A DNA stretch of 64,000 bases from contig NZ_AP027365.1 in assembly GCF_030295995.1 (NCBI RefSeq), positions 3,380,066-3,444,065 on the forward strand, in the 5' to 3' direction. The DNA is from Thalassotalea hakodatensis (GTDB lineage: Bacteria; Pseudomonadota; Gammaproteobacteria; Enterobacterales; Alteromonadaceae). Position 1 is the stretch's first letter, and every line of letters starts with the position of its first letter. Position numbers and translations under genes: made by a program. The notes beneath the pieces are model-generated. The model had not been told where the DNA came from. It did not search any database and saw only the letters and a list, made by a program, of their open reading frames with translations. Positions 6,623 through 15,217 of this stretch are shown here, piece after piece.

Positions 6623-6808
6623 CTAGAACAACTTACGGTAATAATAACGGGCGCTTGCTGAAGCTGAAGCCCAAGATTTCCTAAGATGATCATTAATTCC
6701 TTTTGCTCCGCCTACTGACTCATATAAATATGCACCAACCGCTCCCCAACCTAAACCTCTAACACCGCCATCTACTTTTTCAATTTCATTTACGTTTAAT
6801 TCACGCAT
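6623..6808 (-). CDS. Double-glycine-leader bacteriocin-like peptide precursor B
   Basis: The 61-residue precursor has the leader MRELNVNEIEKVDGG, differing from peptide A at only two positions. The predicted mature peptide of 46 residues is unrelated to A. It starts VRGLGWGAVGAYLYESVGG, with GxxxG-type spacing, then a basic/aromatic C-terminal half (LRKSW...ARYYYRKLF), and has no cysteine. The ATG at 6808 follows GGAG by 9 bases. Two different cores behind nearly the same leader suggest one shared exporter, which is not in this window. The two could be separate bacteriocins or a two-peptide pair; the sequence does not decide. Confidence 0.75.
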   Translation of the reverse strand: MRELNVNEIEKVDGGVRGLGWGAVGAYLYESVGGAKGINDHLRKSWASASASARYYYRKLF

Positions 6809-7259
6809 AATATTACGCTCCATGTATCCAGCATTGTCTAATAAATAACACTGGGTTGTTAATTTGCTCAATCTCACCATGAGAATGAGCGGTTAATTAA
6901 GCCGACATTAGTAGTTTTGAATACCGTAAACTCAAGTCAGCTGCTCTTATCTCCTGAAAAACATTTAATATGAAATCTGACAGAAAAATCTTCATACACT
7001 TGATTGCAATACTGGTTTCTCATCATCAGAAATCAATACGGTAATCCATATTCAGAAGATAGGGTCAAAGGTAGAATGGACAATTAAAGGTGGCAATTTA
7101 AAAACATTGTAAAAAGCTTGTATAAATGTTGGCTAGGCATTTAGCGCATTAAAATGCCTTATGTATCGCCAACATTGTATTTTCAGTGAAAGGAATGAGA
7201 AATAGAGGGCGTTTAACCGCTAAACACTAAAAGGATAAGCAATGGCTTCATGATGTTGA
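6765..7259. repeat. 495-bp thyA-tail/leader repeat, copy B
   Basis: The partner of 3005-3499, ungapped. This copy includes the genuine thyA stop (7220-7222), the hairpin aggcattt...aaatgcct (7135-7159), and the leader codons of peptide B. Both copies also keep an ATG-started short frame, MKIFLSDFILNVFQEI (at 3235 and 6995), that diverges afterwards. I regard it as part of the conserved untranslated region rather than a gene. Confidence 0.9.
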
Positions 7260-8071
7260 TAGCCTTTAACCGTAAAGTCGTCCGTTGTTACCCATGTTTC
7301 CAAATCTTTTAACGATTTAATATCAGGATTAATTTCAAGCTGCGGTGAAGCAAACGGTTCTCTGGTTAATTGTACGTCACGTAGTAACGGCAGTTGATCT
7401 TCATAAATATGCGCATTGACTATTTTATGGTAAGCCTTACCAGGTTTATGACCAGTAATTTGTGCCATTAACGCTAAAAAGGTAAATACTTGAACTTGAT
7501 TGAAATTTAAACCCAGCGGCACATCGCACGAACGTTGGTAACTGGTTAAATAAAGCGTATCACCTAACAAAGAAAAGGTGTGAGTATGCATACAAGGGCG
7601 TAAACAACCTAAATCAAATTCTCCAGGATTATAAAAGGTAATAATTTCACCACGATCATCAATACCGTTAGCAAGGTTATCAACCACTTTTTTAAGCTGA
7701 TCTAACGGGGTACCGTCAGGCTTTTGCCATGCACGTCCTTGCACACCATAAACCCTACCCATATCATCTTCACCTTTGCGATAAGGGTTATTCAACCAGG
7801 CGTCATTATCATTTGCATTGGCGTTCCAGGTGTTACAGCCTATTTCACGAAATTGTGCAGCATTACTGTAACCACGTAAATAACCAAGCAATTCAGCGAT
7901 GGCGGCTTTATAAAAACTTTTTCGTGTTGTAATTAGCGGAAATTTATTACCAGCCACATCGTACTCTAAATCTGCGTTGATCAACGTTAAGCACTTTTTA
8001 CCTGTGCGCTCATTCGTTACCCACTGCCCTTGTTCGATAATGTTTTTACATAACGCTAAATATTGTTTCAT
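7220..8071 (-). CDS. thyA: Thymidylate synthase
   Basis: A 283-residue ThyA that methylates dUMP to dTMP using 5,10-methylene-tetrahydrofolate. The catalytic cysteine is in [12 protein letters not shown] (Cys160). The dUMP-phosphate arginines are near residue 21 and in [15 protein letters not shown], and the C-terminal AYPFSV is typical. Length is normal for the longer ThyA class. The 3' end is the boundary of the accessory island, and its last 13 codons are repeated at 3460-3501. It lies 56 bases behind the TSUP gene on the same strand; the usual neighbour lgt is missing. Confidence 0.95.
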   Translation of the reverse strand: MKQYLALCKNIIEQGQWVTNERTGKKCLTLINADLEYDVAGNKFPLITTRKSFYKAAIAELLGYLRGYSNAAQFREIGCNTWNANANDNDAWLNNPYRKGEDDMGRVYGVQGRAWQKPDGTPLDQLKKVVDNLANGIDDRGEIITFYNPGEFDLGCLRPCMHTHTFSLLGDTLYLTSYQRSCDVPLGLNFNQVQVFTFLALMAQITGHKPGKAYHKIVNAHIYEDQLPLLRDVQLTREPFASPQLEINPDIKSLKDLETWVTTDDFTVKGYQHHEAIAYPFSV

Positions 8072-8127
8072 GACTGTTTATGACTCTAGTTAATGTTCCA
8101 CTATTTATGGAGATTGTACGCTATTTT

Positions 8128-8922
8128 TTAACGAAAAATCATTCTTATCGCCACGAGAATTAAAAAGCCAGCAAACATTCGTTGTAAATAACGAACGGGT
8201 AATTTACCCGCTAGCCTCACCCCATAAGGCGCAAATAATGAAGACGTTAATACAATACCTAACAAAGCAGGTAAATAAATATAACCTAAACTCCAATGCG
8301 GTAAATTTGGTTGATCTAACCCCGTGATGATAAAGCCCGCGGCGCCAAATAAAGCTACCACTAAACCACATACCGTTGCTGTGCCAATAGCATGACGGAT
8401 AGACACCGAATAATAACTTAATAAAGGCACTAATATAGCACCACCGGCTATACCCATCATGCTAGAAATGCATCCAGTACCGAACCCCATAGCACGAATA
8501 GTATGATCACCAGGTAAAGGTTTGCTCTTTTGTACTTTTATAGAAAACAACATGTAAGAGGCCAAAATAATAACCGCAGTAGCAAAAATATAGGTTAAAA
8601 CCTCTGTAGAAAGTGAATCAGCCACATAGGCTCCTGATATGGCGCCTAAAGCTATCATTACCATAAGTTGTCTGGCCAGCGGCCAAGGAATGTTACTATT
8701 TTTATGATGAGCAAAGCTTGCTGATGCAGAAGTAAAAACAATTGATGCTAAAGATGTTGCGATAGCGATAGGCATCACTAACTCTGCATTTACACCTAGT
8801 AACGGCAATAAATACACCAAGGCAGGTACAATGACTAAGCCACCACCTATGCCAAGTAATCCTGCTAGAAAGCCTGCAATACATCCTAATAAAGCACAAG
8901 AAATAACGACATTTATAAACAT
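8128..8922 (-). CDS. TSUP (TauE/SafE) family membrane transporter
   Basis: The 264-residue product has about eight hydrophobic segments and the two family repeats, each with a glycine-rich start: CIAGFLAGLLGIGGGLVIVP near the N-terminus and GTGCISSMMGIAGGAILVP in the middle. TSUP proteins export or import small sulfur- or carbon-containing anions such as sulfite, sulfoacetate or taurine. The substrate here is unknown. It lies between ptsP and thyA, 57 bases after ptsP, and probably belongs to the same transcript. Confidence 0.85.
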   Translation of the reverse strand: MFINVVISCALLGCIAGFLAGLLGIGGGLVIVPALVYLLPLLGVNAELVMPIAIATSLASIVFTSASASFAHHKNSNIPWPLARQLMVMIALGAISGAYVADSLSTEVLTYIFATAVIILASYMLFSIKVQKSKPLPGDHTIRAMGFGTGCISSMMGIAGGAILVPLLSYYSVSIRHAIGTATVCGLVVALFGAAGFIITGLDQPNLPHWSLGYIYLPALLGIVLTSSLFAPYGVRLAGKLPVRYLQRMFAGFLILVAIRMIFR

Positions 8923-8979
8923 GTTTGATTTCCAATAATAGGCACGAAGGCAACGAAGAAAACAACAATAAAAGCAAGA

Positions 8980-11256
8980 CTACATACCAGCGCGAACAAA
9001 ACCACCCAAGTTCAATAGTTCAAGTTGTTCATTAAGGTAATCAATAACCTGTTGGGTATCGGAAAAAGTAAGAGCTTTTGATAATATTGCTTTTGCAGTT
9101 TTATACTCTACATGACGAATAACCCATGTTATTCGTGCAACATTATGTGAGTTCATACTTATTTTATCATAGCCCATTGCGAGCAATAATAAAGCGCCGG
9201 CTGGTTCACTTGCTAATTCTCCACACAAGCTTAATGGTACCATAAAACGCTGAGATTCTTGAGCTATCATATTTAATGCTTTTAACACCGATGGATGATA
9301 TGAATTATATAAATTTGCAACACGTGCATTATTTCGATCAACCGCGAGTAAATATTGTGTTAAATCATTGCTGCCGACAGAAAAAAAGTCCACCTTCTGT
9401 GCTAGTTCACCTAATTGAAAAATAACACTGGGTACTTCAATCATAATACCTATTTTAGGTTTAGGTAATGATTTACCTTGTTCAAACTCAAGCTCAGCAG
9501 AGAGCTCATAATAAGCCTGATTAATCAATCGTATTGCTTCATCAACCTCCACTATGCTCGAAATCATCGGTAACATAATTTCTAAATTACCAATGTTAGC
9601 GTTAGCGCGTAACATAGCTCGCACTTGCAATAAAAATATTTCAGGATGATCAAGGGTAATACGAATACCTCGCCAGCCAAGAAATGGGTTATCTTCAATG
9701 ATAGGAAAATAAGGTAAAGCTTTATCACCACCTACATCTAACGTACGCATGGTGACTACTTGCCCAGAGAAAGCTTGTAAAACTTGCTGATATAATACTG
9801 TTTGCTCAACCTCAGAAGGAAAGCAGCTTTTATTCATAAACGGAATTTCAGTGCGATATAAGCCAATACCATCAACACCAGTCGTTTTAGTATGTTCAAA
9901 TCCTGAAGATAAGCCTGCATTTAATAACACAGCTATCGTTTTACCATCTGGCGTTTCAGCAGGTAAACCTTCAACTTCTTTTACTTTAGCGGTAAGCGCT
10001 GTTTCTTCAGCAATTAAATGCTCATATTCTCTTATGAGCGCATCATTGGGCGCAACGAAAAGTTCACCAGTATAGCCATCAATAATGCACATTGATTGGT
10101 CAATTTTCTCTAATGGGATACGGTTTACTCCCATTACAGCAGGAATTGCTAATGCTCGTGCTAGAATGGCAGCATGTGAATTATTTGAACCTTGCAGGGA
10201 AACAATGCCTTTTAATCCCAAATGCTGATATTCAGCAACTAACGCTGCAGTCACATCTTCTGCCACTAAAATAAAGGATTCAGGCACCGCTTGTACGGTT
10301 GTGTTTAATACCTTTAAGTTGTATAAAATACGATTACCTAAGTCTTTAATATCACTCGCACGCTCTCGAAGATAATCATCATCTAAACCCTCAAACTGAA
10401 CTACGTAACCGTCTATTACTAGCCTTAGAGCACTTTCAGCAGTCCAACCTTGAGCGATTTTTTCACTGACTTCTTTACCAAGATTTGCGTTATCCAATAG
10501 CTGTTTATACATATCAAAGATATCTAAGCTATTATCTGCAATGCTACGAGCAAGCTCTTTCGTCATCCGTTCAAAGTCAGCACGCGTTGACTTAACAGCC
10601 TTCAAAAAACGTTGCTGCTCGTGAACTACATCATGAGTTTGCTTCAAAGAGACACTACGAAGTTCAATATTAGGTTGCATCGAAAAGATGGGTGCCATCG
10701 CAACACCTGAAGAGCCTGCAACCCCTTTAATTGAGGAAACCCATTGGCTATTGCCTTGCTGCTTAGTCAGTATATCTGTTGCTTCTGCACTGGCTATTGC
10801 GGTGGCAATTTGTGCAGCAAGAGTAACAATAAAGGCTTCTTCCGTTTCTGTAAAATAGCGTGCTTGTTCTTGTTGAATAGAAATAACGCCTAACACTTTG
10901 CGTTGATGAATAATGGGTGTGCCTAAAAAAGCATTGAACTTATCTTCTTTCACGGCTGGAGCATGCACAAAATGCGGGTGTTGACGAGCATTAGCGATAT
11001 TTAGAGGTTCTTCACGTTGGGCAACCAAACCAATAAGCCCTTCGCTAAAGCCTAATGTTGTTTGTCCTAACGACTCTTGAGCAAGACCATCAGTGGCCAT
11101 TAAAATAAAGTGTTGTTTTTGATGATCCGCCAAATATATTGAGCAACAGTCAGTGCGCATCACCGTTTTTATTTGCGTGACAATACGCGTTAGCGCACTA
11201 TCAAGTGCACTATCTTGGCTAAACTCCAGTACTATTTTACGTAAACTGGTTAACAT
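8980..11256 (-). CDS. ptsP: Phosphoenolpyruvate-protein phosphotransferase PtsP (EI-Ntr)
   Basis: A 758-residue enzyme I of the nitrogen-related PTS. It has an N-terminal GAF domain (about 15-155), the EI N-domain with phosphohistidine in GSNNSHAAILARA (His361), and the PEP-binding TIM barrel at the C-terminus (GLYRTEIPFM, GSNDLTQYLLAVDR, SLCGELASEP). It transfers phosphate from PEP to NPr and then EIIA-Ntr, linking nitrogen and potassium status to regulation. The catalytic Cys of the C-domain is in SLCGE. Gene order rppH-ptsP matches other gammaproteobacteria; an 11367-11398 hairpin separates the two genes. Confidence 0.95.
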   Translation of the reverse strand: MLTSLRKIVLEFSQDSALDSALTRIVTQIKTVMRTDCCSIYLADHQKQHFILMATDGLAQESLGQTTLGFSEGLIGLVAQREEPLNIANARQHPHFVHAPAVKEDKFNAFLGTPIIHQRKVLGVISIQQEQARYFTETEEAFIVTLAAQIATAIASAEATDILTKQQGNSQWVSSIKGVAGSSGVAMAPIFSMQPNIELRSVSLKQTHDVVHEQQRFLKAVKSTRADFERMTKELARSIADNSLDIFDMYKQLLDNANLGKEVSEKIAQGWTAESALRLVIDGYVVQFEGLDDDYLRERASDIKDLGNRILYNLKVLNTTVQAVPESFILVAEDVTAALVAEYQHLGLKGIVSLQGSNNSHAAILARALAIPAVMGVNRIPLEKIDQSMCIIDGYTGELFVAPNDALIREYEHLIAEETALTAKVKEVEGLPAETPDGKTIAVLLNAGLSSGFEHTKTTGVDGIGLYRTEIPFMNKSCFPSEVEQTVLYQQVLQAFSGQVVTMRTLDVGGDKALPYFPIIEDNPFLGWRGIRITLDHPEIFLLQVRAMLRANANIGNLEIMLPMISSIVEVDEAIRLINQAYYELSAELEFEQGKSLPKPKIGIMIEVPSVIFQLGELAQKVDFFSVGSNDLTQYLLAVDRNNARVANLYNSYHPSVLKALNMIAQESQRFMVPLSLCGELASEPAGALLLLAMGYDKISMNSHNVARITWVIRHVEYKTAKAILSKALTFSDTQQVIDYLNEQLELLNLGGFVRAGM

Positions 11257-11366
11257 CTGAAACGCTTATACTCCTACGGTTATGAATGGGCATTGCTGGG
11301 TATTACTCCAATCAGCCATTAACGCCACCGACAAAATATACGAACAAATAATACCCCTAAAAAGAA

Positions 11367-11398
11367 AAATAGCCCACTGGATCAAAAGTGAGCTATTT
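11367..11398 (-). terminator. Terminator behind rppH
   Basis: aaatagcccact and agtgagctattt pair with one mismatch around an 8-base loop. On the minus strand the stem is followed by a T-rich stretch. It lies between rppH and ptsP and should limit read-through. Confidence 0.65.
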
Positions 11399-11418
11399 CA
11401 ATTCATACATAGTTATAA

Positions 11419-11916
11419 CTAATTTCGACGCTTTCGACGAGGAATTGCAAACGTTGTGTTAGAGAATTCTTTCATCACTTTACGATAAACGTCTCGTTTA
11501 AATGCAACTACTTGCCTTACAGGGTACCAATAACTTACCCAGCGCCAATCGTCAAACTCAGGGTGATTTGAGTGCTCTAACTCAACCGCAGACTCTTTCG
11601 CAGTGAGTTTGAGTAAAAACCACTTCTGTTTTTGACCTATACAAACAGGTTTGCTTTCATGTCGGATCAAGCGCTTGGGTAACTTATAACGCAACCAATG
11701 TTTTGTCGTAGCCATCAACTTAACATGTTCTGGCTTTAAACCGACTTCTTCATATAACTCACGATACATGGTTTGCTCTGGTGTTTCGCCTTCATCAACT
11801 CCCCCCTGAGGAAATTGCCATGAATGCTGACCAAAACGTCGTGCCCAAAATACTTGTCCCCTGTCATTAATTATAACTATGCCGACATTGGCTCGATAGC
11901 CTTCGGCATCTATCAC
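11419..11916 (-). CDS. rppH: RNA pyrophosphohydrolase RppH
   Basis: A Nudix hydrolase that removes pyrophosphate from the 5' end of mRNAs and so triggers RNase E decay. The Nudix box [22 protein letters not shown] is complete (residues about 38-59), and KLPKRLIR and [13 protein letters not shown] are family signatures. The frame is open far upstream, but I place the start at GTG 11916: AGGAAG sits 5 bases before it, and the protein then begins [15 protein letters not shown], matching the family start. That gives 165 residues. It is divergent from mutH. Confidence 0.93.
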   Translation of the reverse strand: MIDAEGYRANVGIVIINDRGQVFWARRFGQHSWQFPQGGVDEGETPEQTMYRELYEEVGLKPEHVKLMATTKHWLRYKLPKRLIRHESKPVCIGQKQKWFLLKLTAKESAVELEHSNHPEFDDWRWVSYWYPVRQVVAFKRDVYRKVMKEFSNTTFAIPRRKRRN

Positions 11917-12072
11917 AGGACTTCCTAGAAAAATTTCACTATAAACTGATTCTTCCACAATAAAGTTCGATGAGCAAATAGAAAAATCAACGAATGTTAA
12001 ATTTCCAGATATGTCTTGCGGCAATTGCTGCTCTTTCAGATAATAATAAGTAAATAAATGACACTTATTATT

Positions 12073-12750
12073 ATGCAAAAACCTAATCCCCCAAAAACAG
12101 AAGAAGAATTACTTGCACGTGCCCAACGTATTGCAGGGCTATCATTAGGTGAAATTGCTCAACAATATGGTATTGCAGTACCTTCAAATTTGACTAAAGA
12201 AAAAGGTTGGGTGGGTTTGCTATTAGAACATGCATTAGGCGCTAGTGCGGGTTCAAAACCTGAACCCGACTTTACTGAATTAGGCATTGAGCTAAAATCT
12301 ATTCCAATCAATCAACAAGCAAAACCTTTAGAAACTACCTTTGTTTGCGTTGCCCCACTCACAGGTTTAGTTGGTAATACATGGCAAAATAGTCATTTAA
12401 AGCATAAACTAACCAAAGTATTGTGGGTTCCTGTTATTGCTGAGCGAGAAATTCCTGTGGCTGAACGTATTGTATGCACACCTTTTTTATGGTGTCCGAG
12501 TGATTACGAAGAACAGTTAATGGCACAAGACTGGCAAGAACTCACCGATATGATAGTGTTAGGGGAAGTCGAAAAAATTAATGGTAAACATGGTCAAGTG
12601 TTACAATTAAGGCCAAAAGCTGCCAACAGCAGCGCGAAAACAAAAGCATATGACTATGAAGGAAAACCATTTATGACCTTACCTAGAGGTTTTTATTTGA
12701 AAACCGCATTTACTCAATACTTAATTAATCAACATTTACGTGTAATATGA
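12073..12750 (+). CDS. mutH: DNA mismatch repair endonuclease MutH
   Basis: The 225-residue MutH nicks the unmethylated strand at hemimethylated GATC sites after activation by MutL. The catalytic D-x6-E-x-K motif is visible in [15 protein letters not shown] (Asp66, Glu73, Lys75 with the start used here). The longer frame from 12058 adds MTLII. I prefer the second ATG because family members begin just before the [17 protein letters not shown] stretch. Presence of mutH implies a Dam methylation system elsewhere. It is followed after 13 bases by the diguanylate cyclase gene, so the two may be co-transcribed. Confidence 0.93.
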   Translation: MQKPNPPKTEEELLARAQRIAGLSLGEIAQQYGIAVPSNLTKEKGWVGLLLEHALGASAGSKPEPDFTELGIELKSIPINQQAKPLETTFVCVAPLTGLVGNTWQNSHLKHKLTKVLWVPVIAEREIPVAERIVCTPFLWCPSDYEEQLMAQDWQELTDMIVLGEVEKINGKHGQVLQLRPKAANSSAKTKAYDYEGKPFMTLPRGFYLKTAFTQYLINQHLRVI

Positions 12751-12763
12751 GTTAACAACCGCC

Positions 12764-14194
12764 ATGAAGTTTATGCGCAAATTTGAAAGATACTTGTCTG
12801 CACTATTCTTATTTACCATTATCACTTTATTACTCACTTCTTATTTCACTTTTAAAGAGGTGATAAACAGTTATAACAAAAACCAATATCAATCAATTAT
12901 CCCGTTATTTTCAATCGTTAACACTGAAATTATTCGACCGCTGAATACTGCATTTTTTATTGCTAATGACCCTTTATTAATTGATTTAATTGATCAAGAG
13001 CAAGTCAGTAAGAACCGTTTACTGACTTATTTACGCACCATGTCTATAAGGCATAATGTTGTTACTTTTCTTGCACTTGAAAAGCATGATATTGATATTG
13101 ACTCTAACGGCGAAGTACTTTCTTTATCAAGCGATAAAGCAGAATGGTATCACCGTTTAAAAGCGCAAGAATACACGCAGTTTGCTGACATAGGTAAAGC
13201 TGAAGATCCGCACCTATTTTTTGATATTAAGCTGTTTAACGCACAAGATGAGTTTCTCGGTTTTGCCGGTGTTGCGATAGATCTCGACCATTTTGCTGAA
13301 GCTTTTTCTGAATATAGAGAGCGCTTCGGCTTTGAATTAATTTTTGTAAACGAACAAAATGAAGTAACACTATCATCTAATCATTTAATGAAAACTGAAA
13401 GCCACCACCGTCAAGACGAAATCGTTCATGTTAACGATCTTGACTGGTATCAACAGATGATAAAAAACGGTGGAAAACAACTTGCTAATTCAATTATTGC
13501 TTACTCCGATGGTAACAGAGTAATTTCTCAAATGCCTTTACCTGCTTTAAATTGGCGTATGTTTATCATTTCGCCACCCGCTTCTGAACAACAAGAATAC
13601 TGGACACTATTTTTGACTCGAATCGGTATATTTTTACTGATTATTATCGTGTTATATTCAATCTTCATTGGCGTTGTTGATTATTTCAAAAAAAGATTAG
13701 TTGAGAGTTCAGAAACAGACTTTCTCACTAAGCTTCCTAATCGCAGTTACTTAACATGGAAATACGAAGAGTTATCTTGCGAGCACGATAATATTTGTGT
13801 GGTGATCGCCGATATTGACCATTTCAAAGAAATAAATGATCAATATGGTCACGTTGTTGGTGATGCTGCTTTGCAAGAAGTTGCCCGCAAACTTGAAGCT
13901 TGTTTACGAAATGAAGATATCTGTGGCCGCTGGGGAGGAGAAGAATTTGTTATGATCCTCCCCGATATCTCATCAGAACAAGCGATTGAAATTATTGAAC
14001 GCATGCGCGAAAGCATTGCAAATAACGCCTTTAGTCATTCAAGTATGAGTCAATCATTTAACATCACAATAAGTTTTGGCCTTTGCCATAAAAACAGTGG
14101 TAATCAATCACTCGATAACTTAATACAGCTAGCTGATACCGCGCTTTATCAAGCGAAATCTAAAGGTCGAAATCGTACTGAATACGTTAAATAA
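12764..14194 (+). CDS. Membrane diguanylate cyclase with periplasmic sensor
   Basis: The 476-residue protein has two membrane segments (about 12-32 and 288-308) enclosing a periplasmic domain of about 250 residues that looks like a double Cache-type sensor. A cytoplasmic GGDEF domain follows, with the active site GRWGGEEFVMILPD near residue 391. The RxxD inhibitory-site motif (RNED) lies five residues before GGEEF, so product feedback is expected. It makes c-di-GMP from two GTP. The periplasmic ligand is unknown. Its last 8 bases overlap the convergent mutarotase gene. Confidence 0.9.
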   Translation: MKFMRKFERYLSALFLFTIITLLLTSYFTFKEVINSYNKNQYQSIIPLFSIVNTEIIRPLNTAFFIANDPLLIDLIDQEQVSKNRLLTYLRTMSIRHNVVTFLALEKHDIDIDSNGEVLSLSSDKAEWYHRLKAQEYTQFADIGKAEDPHLFFDIKLFNAQDEFLGFAGVAIDLDHFAEAFSEYRERFGFELIFVNEQNEVTLSSNHLMKTESHHRQDEIVHVNDLDWYQQMIKNGGKQLANSIIAYSDGNRVISQMPLPALNWRMFIISPPASEQQEYWTLFLTRIGIFLLIIIVLYSIFIGVVDYFKKRLVESSETDFLTKLPNRSYLTWKYEELSCEHDNICVVIADIDHFKEINDQYGHVVGDAALQEVARKLEACLRNEDICGRWGGEEFVMILPDISSEQAIEIIERMRESIANNAFSHSSMSQSFNITISFGLCHKNSGNQSLDNLIQLADTALYQAKSKGRNRTEYVK

Positions 14195-15065
14195 TTTCTA
14201 TCTGTTGGCTTACCGCCTGAGATTGGCCAGCCTCAATTGACACCCACTGAGTGTTTGCTGCCTCGAGGCAGACATATTCAGTTTCACCACCTTGATGTAC
14301 ATCTGCCATGGTCGCCGCTATCTCTCTACCTGGATTCCAAACAACCCATTGTTGGCAATCATTACTGGTTACTTTTATGGTACGTTGCCAACCGGTGTCT
14401 TTGATCAACTGCTCAGTATTATCATAATAAATACGATCAAGTGGGCCCACACAATTCACTAACTCGTCTATTTGTTGTTTCTTGCCAGTAATTTTATCAT
14501 CAAAATGTACTCCTTTAAGCTGAGGAAGATGCACATTTTTAGGATTGCTAACAGCAAAATAGCTATGTAAGGCATGGCCAAATTTTAACGGTAACTCTCC
14601 GGTATTTTTGATCGATAATTGCTGATATAAACCTTTTGAAAAAATTAGGGTTTGTTCAACCTCAAACGAGTGTTGCCACGCTGAATGTCTATTTTCTCCT
14701 TTAATACTTAACACTAGCGTAATAGCTTCTTGAGTAATCGAACAAGAGCTTACTTGCCAATCACTGGTTCGTGCAAAGCCATGATTTCCTAGATTATTGC
14801 CTTGTTCATCTATCAAGGGCCCGAACCATGGCCAACAAATAGGAATCCCCCCTCTAATCGCTTTTCCTGCTTGATATTCAGCTTTATCACTTAACCAAAG
14901 AACGGGACGTTGATTGGTTGGCTGCCAACTAAGTACATGACCACCATAAACACTGACTTTTGCCTGACACAAAGGATGTTCAATCAGTAATATAGCGTGT
15001 TCGTTAGCAAGTTGTTGTTGGCTAATGCTTGCGTAGTCAGTTGATTTTAAAAGCGTAAGGCTCAC
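14187..15065 (-). CDS. D-hexose-6-phosphate mutarotase (YeaD family)
   Basis: A 292-residue aldose-1-epimerase-fold protein of the YeaD group, interconverting alpha and beta anomers of hexose 6-phosphates. Signatures include GGIPICWPWFGP, the catalytic histidine region FGHALHSYFAVS, and the C-terminal glutamate region GETEYVCLEAAN. It is cytoplasmic, with no signal peptide. It overlaps the diguanylate cyclase stop by 8 bases tail to tail. In many gammaproteobacteria this gene sits beside gapA; here it does not. Confidence 0.88.
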   Translation of the reverse strand: MSLTLLKSTDYASISQQQLANEHAILLIEHPLCQAKVSVYGGHVLSWQPTNQRPVLWLSDKAEYQAGKAIRGGIPICWPWFGPLIDEQGNNLGNHGFARTSDWQVSSCSITQEAITLVLSIKGENRHSAWQHSFEVEQTLIFSKGLYQQLSIKNTGELPLKFGHALHSYFAVSNPKNVHLPQLKGVHFDDKITGKKQQIDELVNCVGPLDRIYYDNTEQLIKDTGWQRTIKVTSNDCQQWVVWNPGREIAATMADVHQGGETEYVCLEAANTQWVSIEAGQSQAVSQQIEII

Positions 15066-15146
15066 AAGATATACCTAATTAAGTGTTAAAGTTTAAGTGT
15101 ATCAAAGCATAGAATGGAAGAAAGTATAAAAGTATTCAGTGCATAC

Positions 15147-15173
15147 AAAAAAAGCCAGACAAATTTGTCTGGC
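15147..15173 (-). terminator. Rho-independent terminator of the amidohydrolase pair
   Basis: A perfect stem gccagacaaatttgtctggc (15154-15173) is followed on the minus strand by seven T's. It lies 45 bases beyond the stop of the 15218-16453 gene. Confidence 0.92.
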
Positions 15174-15217
15174 CTTAATAATATATTACGTGGCAGTTAG
15201 CACACGTATAACACTAA

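Noticed and set aside
11917-12078. Longer RppH start at 12078
   Set aside because: Known RppH proteins begin at the (M/V)ID-x-x-GYR motif, and the GTG at 11916 has an AGGAAG before it. The extension would also overlap the mutH start.
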